From an uncultured Pseudoxanthomonas sp. (lineage in GTDB: Bacteria; Pseudomonadota; Gammaproteobacteria; Xanthomonadales; Xanthomonadaceae): a stretch of 28,774 nt of DNA. The translations under genes and the position numbers were made by a program. Location of the stretch: assembly GCA_946886405.1 (NCBI GenBank), contig CAMPIO010000043.1, positions 1 to 28,774 on the forward strand, given 5' to 3'. Shown piece by piece: positions 1 to 7,343 of the stretch (position 1 is the stretch's first letter; each line of letters begins with the position of its first letter). The notes beneath the pieces were generated by a model that had not been told where the DNA came from, did not search any database, and saw nothing but the letters and a program-made list of their open reading frames with translations.

Positions 1-502
<502 letters not shown>

Positions 503-547
503 GGGACGGGCGCCCGGACGGGCGTGGCGGAAGCAGGGAAGGGCGCG

Positions 548-553
548 ATTATA
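548..553 (-). promoter_or_regulatory. Candidate -10 element for prfC
   Basis: A perfect TATAAT on the minus strand lies between the M23 peptidase stop and the prfC start. It would give a 5' leader of about 40 nt. No good -35 hexamer is visible at 16-18 nt, so the assignment rests on the -10 and its position. Confidence 0.45.
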
Positions 554-586
554 CCGGCCCGCGCCGGGCGGATCGCGGCGGACGCC

Positions 587-1513
587 TTAACGCGTGCCGG
601 GGAACTGCAGTTGCCCCAGTGGCCCGAACATGCGGAACGGCAGCGATTCCAGCCGCATGCCGCGATTGGCCTGCACCACGAAATGCAGGTGCGGCGCGGT
701 GGAGAAGCCGGTGTTGCCCGACAGCCCGATGTACTGACCCTTGCGCACGTACTGGCCAACGCGCACCTGCGCGCCCTCGGCCTTCAGGTGCGCGTACAGC
801 GCCATGGTGCCGTCGGGATGCAGGATGCGGATGAAGTTGGCGCGACCGCCGTACTTTTCGCGGTTCAGGCCGGCCTTGTCGAAATCGGATTCCACCTGCA
901 TCACCAGGCCCTCGCGCGCCGCGACGATCCGCGTGCCCTCGGGTACCGCGAAGTCGACCGCGTGCAGGTTCTGCACATCGCTGTGGCTGAAGCGGCCGCC
1001 GGGGCCCTGATCCACCCGCACGCGTCCGTAGTCGAAAGGCAGGCGGTACTCGTAGTCCTGCGGCTTGCTGGCGGGGTCGCCGGGCATGCCGTCGAGGGTC
1101 AGCTCGAAATCGCCGCCGCGCAGCGGATCGGTCACGCTGATGTCGGCCACCAGCACACTGCTGCGCGCCGGCACCACGGCGCGGGCGGGCAGCGTGGGCG
1201 CGCTGCGCACGTCGCGCTGGCGGCGGAAGCCGAGCTGCACCTCCACCGGCCCGTGCATCAGGTTGTCGGCCCAGGCCTGATAGCGCGCGCCCTGTTTCTC
1301 CAGCCGCAGGCGCACCAGCGCGCTGGGCGGGTTGCGGAACCGCATGACATCCAGGCCGCTGCCGGCCAACTGCTCCGGTGGTGGCGGTTGGTCGCCGTAC
1401 TGCGTGTAGCCCTGTTTGTCCTTCCAGCGGTACAGGCGCGCGGCCGCGAGGTCGCCGACGCTGCCGACCAGCACGGCGACGCCGCACGCCAGGGCCAGCA
1501 GGCGCGCACTCAC
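587..1513 (-). CDS. Exported M23-family metallopeptidase with N-terminal DUF4124 domain
   Basis: Predicted periplasmic peptidoglycan endopeptidase (LytM/M23 fold), 308 aa. The chosen start is a GTG at 1513 that overlaps the stop of the upstream lipoprotein gene (GTGA). Longer in-frame starts would lie inside that gene and lack a signal sequence. Residues 1-25 form a signal peptide or anchor; residues about 26-45 (LYRWKDKQGYTQYGDQPP) match DUF4124. The M23 domain occupies about 170-290: SHSD with H177 and HAVD with D187 (likely zinc ligands), YAHL with H242, and HLH at 275-277. The usual histidine four residues before the aspartate is a leucine here, so H177 or H184 must take that role; which one cannot be decided from sequence alone. 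Catalytically it looks intact. Coupling to a beta-propeller lipoprotein suggests an envelope role, but the substrate is not shown. Confidence 0.88.
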   Translation of the reverse strand: MSARLLALACGVAVLVGSVGDLAAARLYRWKDKQGYTQYGDQPPPPEQLAGSGLDVMRFRNPPSALVRLRLEKQGARYQAWADNLMHGPVEVQLGFRRQRDVRSAPTLPARAVVPARSSVLVADISVTDPLRGGDFELTLDGMPGDPASKPQDYEYRLPFDYGRVRVDQGPGGRFSHSDVQNLHAVDFAVPEGTRIVAAREGLVMQVESDFDKAGLNREKYGGRANFIRILHPDGTMALYAHLKAEGAQVRVGQYVRKGQYIGLSGNTGFSTAPHLHFVVQANRGMRLESLPFRMFGPLGQLQFPGTR

Positions 1514-2604
1514 CGCGGGCAATCGCCCTGCAGGTCGAGCGCGCGCGCGATGTCGCGCAGGTCGAAGGCGGCCAGCGACACGTCGTTGTGCAACGCGAAG
1601 AGCGCGCCGGCCGGGAACCGCTTGGTCGGCATCGCGTAGACCGTTTCGCCATCGGTATTGGAGGTGACCTTGCCGGAGAACACCCCGGCCGGGGCCAGCG
1701 TGGCGCGGTCGAAGACGCGGAAGCGGGTCGGAGTCAGCTGGTCCACGGCGATCCAGTAACCGTCCTCGGTGCTGCAGGACCACAGGGCGATGCCCTCGGC
1801 ATCGGCGTCGAACACCGGCAGGCTGTGGCCGTTGTAGGTGCCGGTCGCCAGCCGGTAGTCACGCAGCGTGGATCCGATACGGCGGTCTTCCTCGGCGATC
1901 AGCAAGCGGCCGTGCGCCGGATCGCCGGCAATGGATTCGACCATGCGCAGCGCGCCGGCCGCGCCGGTATCGCCGAACTGCCCGAGCAGTCGGGTTTCCA
2001 GCTTGCCGCCTTCCTCGACGCGCACCTGGAACCGCTTCACGCGACCGTCCAGTTCCGCCATCGGCGGCAGGGTCATCGTGCGGAAGTCGGCCATGAAGCT
2101 GTCGGTGACGAACAGTTCCAACTCGCCCGGCGCGGTCTCGTGCACCCACAGGCCGTACGGCGAGCGCAGCACGTCGGCCCCGAACGCGCCCAGCGGGGCG
2201 AACTCGGGCAGCCGGAAGGCCTGCACGCGGTGATTGTCGCGTTCGGCCACGAACAGCAGGTCGCCGAACACGGCAATGCCATTCGGCCGGTTGAACTGTC
2301 CCACCGCGCTGCCGGGCGCCCCCACCGTGCGCAGCCGCTGGCCGCTGTCGGCGTCGTAGATGGCCAGGTGGTGGGTGGCCTTGGCGGTGGCGATCAGCCA
2401 CACGTGGCCGTCTTCGGTTGGCCAGGCCACCAGCGAATCCAGTTCGTCGCCGGCGACCGGCTCGGACACCCAGGCTTCGGGCAGGATGGCGTCGGCGGCG
2501 GTTTTCGGCGGCGGCGCGGGGGGCGTCGAGTTGTGCAGGGGGGCGGTGGAACAGCCGGCCAGCAAGGCCGCCAACAGGCCGCCCAGAAGGAGTTTCAAGG
2601 TCAT
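1510..2604 (-). CDS. Lipoprotein with NHL/phytase-like beta-propeller
   Basis: 364-aa predicted lipoprotein. The chosen start (MTLKLLLGG) gives a clean lipobox LAGC with Cys18; the ORF has another start nine codons upstream. The mature part has repeated blade-like stretches: NGIAVFGDLLFVAERDNHRV near residue 90 resembles an NHL repeat, and DAEGIALW in the C-terminal half resembles the DAEG motif of beta-propeller phytases. I infer a single beta-propeller of the phytase-like/NHL class. Phytase activity is not established: the calcium-binding acidic clusters were not checked residue by residue. The stop overlaps the GTG of the M23 peptidase, so the two are translationally coupled. The ATG has no Shine-Dalgarno and a CATAAT 7 nt upstream, which suggests a leaderless message. 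Confidence 0.78.
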   Translation of the reverse strand: MTLKLLLGGLLAALLAGCSTAPLHNSTPPAPPPKTAADAILPEAWVSEPVAGDELDSLVAWPTEDGHVWLIATAKATHHLAIYDADSGQRLRTVGAPGSAVGQFNRPNGIAVFGDLLFVAERDNHRVQAFRLPEFAPLGAFGADVLRSPYGLWVHETAPGELELFVTDSFMADFRTMTLPPMAELDGRVKRFQVRVEEGGKLETRLLGQFGDTGAAGALRMVESIAGDPAHGRLLIAEEDRRIGSTLRDYRLATGTYNGHSLPVFDADAEGIALWSCSTEDGYWIAVDQLTPTRFRVFDRATLAPAGVFSGKVTSNTDGETVYAMPTKRFPAGALFALHNDVSLAAFDLRDIARALDLQGDCPR

Positions 2605-2611
2605 GTCAGGG

Positions 2612-2617
2612 ATTATG
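2612..2617 (-). promoter_or_regulatory. Candidate -10 element for the lipoprotein/M23 operon (leaderless)
   Basis: CATAAT on the minus strand ends 7 nt before the ATG, placing transcription start at or next to the start codon. No Shine-Dalgarno and no strong -35 are visible. Confidence 0.35.
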
Positions 2618-2662
2618 CGGCATCGCCGCACCCGCCGGCATCGGGAGTGTGGTCAAGGATCC

Positions 2663-2686
2663 ATCGCTTCATCCGAATAAAGCGAT
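2663..2686. promoter_or_regulatory. 7-bp inverted repeat touching the met promoter -35, possible operator
   Basis: ATCGCTT (2663-2669) and AAGCGAT (2680-2686) are perfect inverted copies separated by 10 bp. The right arm shares its last base with the TTGACA -35 of the met operon. The site sits in the divergent gap between the lipoprotein and metX-like genes. It could be a repressor or activator site, or chance; it does not match a regulator motif I can name. Confidence 0.3.
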
Positions 2687-2714
2687 TGACATCGCGCCGG
2701 AGGGTGGGCACAGT
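2686..2714 (+). promoter_or_regulatory. Sigma70-like promoter of the met operon
   Basis: A perfect -35 TTGACA (2686-2691), a 17-bp spacer and a weaker -10 CACAGT (2709-2714). Start of transcription would fall near 2721, which is exactly the first base of riboswitch helix P1. That coincidence supports both calls. Confidence 0.6.
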
Positions 2715-2720
2715 ACGTCC

Positions 2721-2833
2721 ACCATCGAGACCGGCAGAGGGACAGGCCCGAAGAAGCCGGGGCAGCCAGCGACGCGCAAGCGTTGTGTAGGTGCCAAATC
2801 CTGCGGGGACCTCAGCGTCTGCCGGAAGATGGT
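2721..2833 (+). promoter_or_regulatory. SAM-I riboswitch (S-box) aptamer
   Basis: The order of SAM-I consensus blocks is intact: P1 5' strand ACCATC (2721-2726), GAGAC, AGAGGGAC, GGCCCGAAGAAGCC, GGGGCAGCC, a P3 hairpin, then GGTGCCAAATCC, the P4 region and GGAAGATGGT closing P1. The P1 strands 2721-2726 and 2828-2833 are perfectly complementary. SAM-I binds S-adenosylmethionine and turns off methionine genes. It precedes the metX-like/metB/homoserine dehydrogenase operon, which fits that role. The 92 nt between P1 and the metX start hold short hairpins (see the next entry) but no U-tract, so control is more likely at translation initiation than by intrinsic termination. A SAM-I riboswitch of Xanthomonas campestris has been reported to respond to uncharged initiator tRNA as well; whether this one does is unknown. 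Confidence 0.92.
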
Positions 2834-2925
2834 TCGTACCGTGCCTCGCACGGCGAACGCGAGCTCCGCGAAGCTCGGTGGTGCAGTCCCCGTCCCGCAA
2901 GGGACCACGCCCACCGGATGCCGCC
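2834..2925 (+). promoter_or_regulatory. Riboswitch expression platform / metX leader
   Basis: Three small hairpins follow the aptamer: CCGTGC/GCACGG (2839-2853, loop CTC), GAGCT/AGCTC (2861-2876) and GTCCC/GGGAC closed by a GCAA tetraloop (2892-2905). None is followed by a run of T. The sequence before the metX ATG has only a weak ribosome-binding site (GGAT at 2917-2920). The layout suggests translational control, but the alternative pairing could not be resolved by eye. Confidence 0.5.
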
Positions 2926-3972
2926 ATGAGTTACGCCAGTCCCGCCCTGCACCGCCTTGCCGACCCGTCGTCGAGCGAGGGTTTTCCGCTGTCTTCCACG
3001 CAGGACGACGGCGCGCGCGCGCTGCGCGGCGAAGTGGTGGTCGAGCTGGCGATGCGCCACGCCGGCACCCGCGCGGCGACCCTGCGCTACGAACTGCAGG
3101 GACCCGTCGGCGCGCCTGTCGTGTTCGTCGCCGGCGGCATCTCCGCGCACCGCCACCTGACCGCCAGCGACGTGTTTCCAGAGAGCGGCTGGTTGAACGA
3201 GCTGGTCGGTGTCGGCCGCGCGCTGGATCCGTCGCGACGCCAATTGCTGGCGTTCGACTTCGTCGGCGCCGACGGCCGCCTCGACGCGCCCATCGATACC
3301 GCGGACCAGGCCGACGCCATCGCCAAGCTGCTGTCGGCGCTGGGCATCGCGCGGCTCGAGGCTTTCGTCGGTTATTCCTACGGCGCGCTGGTCGGCCTGC
3401 AGTTCGCGGTGCGCCATGCCGAGCGACTGGAAAAGCTCATTGCCGTCAGCGGCGCCCACCGCGCCCATCCGTATGCCGCCGCGTGGCGCGCCCTGCAGCG
3501 GCGGGCCGTCACGCTGGGTCAGTTGCAGTGCGCCGATGCGCAGGGCCTGTCGCTGGCCCGCCAGTTCGCCATGTTGAGTTACCGCACGCCGGAGGAATTC
3601 GGCGAACGCTTCGACACCGCGCCGGAAATCGTCAACGGCCGAGTGCGCGTGGCCGCCGAGGACTACCTGGATGCCGCCGGCGCGCAGTACGTCGCGCGCA
3701 CGCCGGTCACCGCCTACGTGCGCCTGTCCGAATCCATCGACCTGCACCGCGTCGACCCCGCCGACGTGCGCGTGCCCACCCTGGTGGTCGCGGTGGAAGG
3801 CGATCGCCTGGTGCCGCTGTCCGACTCCGTGTCGCTGGTCGAAGGCCTGGCCACGCTGGGCCAGCTGCGCGTGCTGCGCTCGCCCTACGGCCACGACGCC
3901 TTCCTGAAAGAAACCGATCGCATCGATTCCATCCTCACCTCGGCCCTGCGCGCCGCCGGAGACCTCGCATGA
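2926..3972 (+). CDS. metX: MetX-family homoserine O-acyltransferase (acyl donor unresolved)
   Basis: Alpha/beta-hydrolase-fold acyltransferase that activates homoserine for sulfur assimilation; cytoplasmic, 348 aa. The ATG at 2926 was chosen over a longer in-frame start because that one would lie inside the riboswitch. The catalytic triad is visible: Ser151 in GYSYGA, Asp293 in EGDRLVPLSD and His323 in YGHDAF. It is slightly shorter than classic MetX (about 370-380 aa). The operon with metB (which takes O-succinylhomoserine in many bacteria) and the xanthomonad context leave acetyl-CoA versus succinyl-CoA open. Serine-using relatives of this fold are known in this group, but the methionine operon and the SAM-I riboswitch argue for homoserine. 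It overlaps metB by ATGA. Confidence 0.87.
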   Translation: MSYASPALHRLADPSSSEGFPLSSTQDDGARALRGEVVVELAMRHAGTRAATLRYELQGPVGAPVVFVAGGISAHRHLTASDVFPESGWLNELVGVGRALDPSRRQLLAFDFVGADGRLDAPIDTADQADAIAKLLSALGIARLEAFVGYSYGALVGLQFAVRHAERLEKLIAVSGAHRAHPYAAAWRALQRRAVTLGQLQCADAQGLSLARQFAMLSYRTPEEFGERFDTAPEIVNGRVRVAAEDYLDAAGAQYVARTPVTAYVRLSESIDLHRVDPADVRVPTLVVAVEGDRLVPLSDSVSLVEGLATLGQLRVLRSPYGHDAFLKETDRIDSILTSALRAAGDLA

Positions 3973-5192
3973 GCAGCTACGCCCCCACCGATACCGACGC
4001 GCCCTGTCGTCCCGCCACCGCCGCCGTGCGCGCCGGCATCGACCGCGACACCGCCTACGGTGCGGTGACGCCGCCCATCGTGCTGTCGTCCAACTTCAGC
4101 TTCGCCGGCTTCGCGCAGAAGCGCGAATACGACTACACCCGCAGCGGCAATCCCACGCGCGACCTGCTGGCCGAGGCGCTGGCCGAACTCGAGGGCGGCG
4201 CGGGTGCGGTCATCACCGCGACCGGCATGGGCGCCATCACGCTGGTGCTGAATGCATTGCTGGAGCCGGGCGACCGCCTGGTGGTGCCGCATGACGCGTA
4301 CGGCGGCAGCTGGCGCCTGTTCAACGCACTGGCGAAGAAAGGCCACTTCCAGCTGATCACCGCCGACCTGACCGATCCGCGCTCGCTGGCTGACGCGCTG
4401 GCGCAGTCGCCGAAGCTGGTGCTGATCGAAACCCCGTCCAATCCGCTGCTGCGCATCACCGACCTGCGCTTCGTCATCGACGCTGCGCACAAGGCCGGCG
4501 CGCGCACCGTGGTGGACAACACCTTCCTGTCGCCAGCACTGCAGACGCCGATCGCGTTCGGCGCCGACGTCGTGCTGCATTCCACCACCAAGTACATCAA
4601 CGGCCACAGCGACGTGGTCGGGGGCGCCGTGGTGGCGCGCGATGCAGAGACCCACCAGCAACTGGTGTGGTGGGCGAATGCGCTGGGCCTGACCGGCTCG
4701 CCGTTCGACAGCTTCCTTACGCTGCGCGGCCTGCGCACGCTGGATGCGCGCCTGCGTGCGCACCAGGAGAACGCGAACGCCATCGCCGCGTTGCTGGACG
4801 CGCACCCGGTGGTGTCGAAGGTGTACTTTCCCGGCCTGGCGTCGCACCCCGGCCATGTGGTCGCCGCACGCCAGCAGAAAGGCTTCGGCGCGATGCTGAG
4901 CGTCGAACTCGATGGCGGCGAAGAGGCCGTGCGTGCGTTCGTCGAAGGCCTGCGCTACTTCACCCTGGCCGAATCGCTGGGTGGCGTGGAAAGCCTGGTC
5001 GCGCACCCGGCCACGATGACGCACGCGGCGATGACGCCGGAAGCGCGCGCGAAGGCCGGCATTTCCGACGGCCTGCTGCGCCTGTCGGTCGGCATCGAGG
5101 CTACCGACGACCTGCTGGCCGACCTCAACGCCGCGCTCGCGCGCGCCGAGGCCGTCGCTGCGGAGTCCAAACGCAAGCTCGCCGACGCATGA
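3969..5192 (+). CDS. metB: Cystathionine gamma-synthase (PLP-dependent)
   Basis: Joins an activated homoserine with cysteine to give cystathionine, the committed transsulfuration step. It is 407 aa, the Cys/Met-metabolism PLP family length. Visible motifs: YDYTRSGNPTRD near 54-65, the cofactor-stacking TGMGAI near 85, VVDNTF near 181 and the PLP lysine K208 in HSTTKYINGHSD. The C-terminal SLGGVESLVAHPATMTH block is typical of the family. Start (ATGAGCAGC) and stop both overlap the neighbouring genes by ATGA, so the three met genes are translationally coupled. O-acetylhomoserine sulfhydrylase or cystathionine gamma-lyase activity cannot be fully excluded from sequence, but the operon position favours gamma-synthase. 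Confidence 0.9.
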   Translation: MSSYAPTDTDAPCRPATAAVRAGIDRDTAYGAVTPPIVLSSNFSFAGFAQKREYDYTRSGNPTRDLLAEALAELEGGAGAVITATGMGAITLVLNALLEPGDRLVVPHDAYGGSWRLFNALAKKGHFQLITADLTDPRSLADALAQSPKLVLIETPSNPLLRITDLRFVIDAAHKAGARTVVDNTFLSPALQTPIAFGADVVLHSTTKYINGHSDVVGGAVVARDAETHQQLVWWANALGLTGSPFDSFLTLRGLRTLDARLRAHQENANAIAALLDAHPVVSKVYFPGLASHPGHVVAARQQKGFGAMLSVELDGGEEAVRAFVEGLRYFTLAESLGGVESLVAHPATMTHAAMTPEARAKAGISDGLLRLSVGIEATDDLLADLNAALARAEAVAAESKRKLADA

Positions 5193-6265
5193 GCACGGTC
5201 GTCCGGCTGGCGACTGTGCCGCGTTCCACACCGAAGCTGGCGTTGCTCGGCACCGGCGTGGTGGGCAGCGCCTTCGTGGCGCGCTACCAGCAGGTGCAAG
5301 CGCACGGACTGCCGGTGCCGCCGCTGGCATGGCTGGCCAATTCCCGCGCATTGCACGCGTGTGGCCCGTCCCCGCAGCACGCCCTGGAGGACGCCAACCA
5401 GGCAGCTGTCCACGAGGGCGCATTGCCGCCCTGGGCCGAGGGTGAGGCGCTGCGGTCCGGCGACATCGTGGTCGATGCGACGGCCAGTGAGTCAGTCGCC
5501 GACCGGCATGCCGAATGGCTGTCGCGCGGCGTGCATGTGGTGACGGCGAACAAGCTCGGCATCGGCGGTGCATGGCTGCGTGCGGAAGCGATTGGCCGCG
5601 CACGGGCCGAATCCGGCGCGCGCTACGGCGACGCAGCCACCGTCGGTGCGGGCCTGCCGCTGCTGCACAGCCTGCGTGCGCTGGTCGCAGGCGGCGACCG
5701 CATCCATCGTGTCGAAGGCGTGCTGTCCGGCTCGCTGGCATGGCTGTTCCATCATTACGACGGCATGCGCGCGTTTTCGGGCTTCGTCCGCCAGGCGCGC
5801 CAGGCGGGCTATACCGAACCCGATCCGCGCCTGGACCTGTCCGGCGAAGACGTGCGCCGCAAGCTGCTGATCCTCGCGCGTGCGGCTGGCCTGCCGTTGC
5901 AATCAGAAGACGTGCGCGTGGATTCGCTGGTGCCTGCCGAACTCGCCGCGCTGTCGCTGCCTGCGCTCGACGCCGCGCTGCCCCAGTTGGATGCGCCGAT
6001 GGCGGTGCGCTTCAAGGAGGCATACCGCAACGGCGCGCGGTTGCGTTTCCTCGGGCGCTTCGATCGCGAGCGCGCCAGTGTCGGGCTGCAGGCATTGCCG
6101 CTGGATCATCCGCTGTGCGGTGGTGGCGGTACCGACAATCGCGTGGCGATCTACAGCGACCGGTATCCCGAGCAGCCACTGGTCATCCAGGGCCCCGGTG
6201 CGGGCGCCGGCGTCACGGCGGCCGCGCTGCTGGACGACGTGCTGGCGATCAGCGGGCGCGCGTAG
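5189..6265 (+). CDS. hom: Homoserine dehydrogenase, monofunctional, ThrA/MetL-type
   Basis: Reduces aspartate semialdehyde to homoserine with NAD(P)H, supplying the substrate for MetX. It is 358 aa and has no aspartokinase domain, resembling the C-terminal half of ThrA/MetL. Motifs: Rossmann GTGVVG (21-26), TANK with K122, YGDAATVGAGLP (146-157), EGVLSGS (176-182), DPRLDLSGEDVRRKLLIL with K225 as the likely catalytic lysine, and a glycine-rich GPGAGAGVTAAALLDDV near the C-terminus. No ACT domain is seen, so threonine feedback through that domain is not expected. It is the last gene of the met operon and starts in an ATGA overlap. The symbol is a generic choice; orthologues carry various names. 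Confidence 0.92.
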   Translation: MSTVVRLATVPRSTPKLALLGTGVVGSAFVARYQQVQAHGLPVPPLAWLANSRALHACGPSPQHALEDANQAAVHEGALPPWAEGEALRSGDIVVDATASESVADRHAEWLSRGVHVVTANKLGIGGAWLRAEAIGRARAESGARYGDAATVGAGLPLLHSLRALVAGGDRIHRVEGVLSGSLAWLFHHYDGMRAFSGFVRQARQAGYTEPDPRLDLSGEDVRRKLLILARAAGLPLQSEDVRVDSLVPAELAALSLPALDAALPQLDAPMAVRFKEAYRNGARLRFLGRFDRERASVGLQALPLDHPLCGGGGTDNRVAIYSDRYPEQPLVIQGPGAGAGVTAAALLDDVLAISGRA

Positions 6266-6272
6266 CGCCCGC
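6252..6272. terminator. Hairpin between convergent genes, terminator-like without T-run
   Basis: GCGGGCGC (6252-6259) and GCGCCCGC (6265-6272) are perfect inverted copies with a 5-nt loop, spanning the homoserine dehydrogenase stop. It lies in the 18-bp convergent gap. No T-tract follows on either strand, so intrinsic termination is only a possibility. Confidence 0.4.
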
Positions 6273-6283
6273 GACGCAGCGCA

Positions 6284-7288
6284 TCAGCGCAACGCGTCGA
6301 GCAGGGCGGCGTTGAAGCGCGCCGGATCCTCGACCTGCGGCGAGTGGCCCAGGTCGACGAATTCCACCAGCATCGCGCCTGGGATCGCTGCCGCCGCGCG
6401 CTTGCCGCGCGACGGGTAGTCGCCAACGCGCTTCGCCACATCCGGCGGCGCGAGGTCCTTGCCGATGGCCGTGCGGTCCCTCTGCCCGATGAAGAGCGTC
6501 GTCGGTACCGCGATCTTCGGAAACTCGTGGACCACCGGCTGGGTGAACACCATGTCCGAGGTCAGTGCCTGGCTCCAGGCCACCGCCTCGCGCCCTTCTC
6601 CGACATACATGCCACCGAGCATCCGCACCCAGCGCTCGTATTCCGGCTTCCAGTCGCCACCGTAGTACACCGTGCGCTGGTAGTCGCGGATGCTGTCGAA
6701 CGACGTCTTCACCTCGCGCGCGTACCAGGCATCGATGCTGCGCCATGGCACGCCCTCGGCGTTCCAGTCTTCCAGGCCGATCGGATTCACCAGCAGCAGG
6801 CGCTCGGTCGCAGCCGGGTACTGCAGCGCGTAGCGCGTTGCCAGCATCCCGCCCATGGAATGGCCGACGACCACGGCGCGCTCGATGCCCAGCGACGCAA
6901 GCAGCGCGTGCGTGTTGGCCGCCAGTTGCCCGAACGAATACTGGTAGCGCTGCGGTTTGCTGGATTTGCAGAAGCCGATCTGGTCCGGCACCACTACTCG
7001 GTAGCCGGCGCCGGACAAGGCGCTGATCGCCGATTCCCACGTCGCGGCGCAGAAGTTCTTTCCGTGCAGCAACACGACCGTGCGGCCGTTCGGGGCAGCG
7101 GGCGTGATATCGAGGTACGCCATCTCCAGCGGTTGCGCTTGCGACTTGAAAGCGAAGGTTTTAACCGGATACGGGTACTCGAAACCTTCGAGCCGTGCGC
7201 CATGGCGCGGCAGGGATTCGGCGTGAGCGAGGGGAGCGAAGGCCAGCAGTGCGACGAAGGCGGCCAGCGGCGATCGGGAGATCTTCAT
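6284..7288 (-). CDS. Exported alpha/beta hydrolase
   Basis: 334-aa periplasmic or secreted alpha/beta-fold hydrolase of unknown substrate. The start MKISRSPLAA was chosen because it gives a signal peptide ending AHA (cleavage after residue 23); longer in-frame forms lack one. The HG oxyanion region is LLHGKNF at 74-80. The catalytic triad is Ser144 in GHSMGG, Asp271 in GQRDRT and His315 in DLGHSPQ. An unusually short cap region lies between the nucleophile and the acid. It follows the GGDEF sensor gene on the same strand after a 55-nt gap, so they may be cotranscribed. Pathway unknown; the motif set fits esterases, C-C hydrolases and lactonases equally well. Confidence 0.85.
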   Translation of the reverse strand: MKISRSPLAAFVALLAFAPLAHAESLPRHGARLEGFEYPYPVKTFAFKSQAQPLEMAYLDITPAAPNGRTVVLLHGKNFCAATWESAISALSGAGYRVVVPDQIGFCKSSKPQRYQYSFGQLAANTHALLASLGIERAVVVGHSMGGMLATRYALQYPAATERLLLVNPIGLEDWNAEGVPWRSIDAWYAREVKTSFDSIRDYQRTVYYGGDWKPEYERWVRMLGGMYVGEGREAVAWSQALTSDMVFTQPVVHEFPKIAVPTTLFIGQRDRTAIGKDLAPPDVAKRVGDYPSRGKRAAAAIPGAMLVEFVDLGHSPQVEDPARFNAALLDALR

Positions 7289-7343
7289 GCAACGGTCCCG
7301 GCGATGTGGCGGGCCAGCGTATCGCGAATGTGTGGCAGGGGCG

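Noticed and set aside
557..569. Rho-independent terminator after the M23 gene
   Set aside because: GCCCG-CGC-CGGGC is a 5-bp GC stem that overlaps the prfC promoter zone and has no T-run.
2418..3968. Long plus-strand open frame leading into metB
   Set aside because: It runs antisense to the lipoprotein and out of frame through the riboswitch and metX. The metB start at 3969 and its ATGA overlap explain the coding part.
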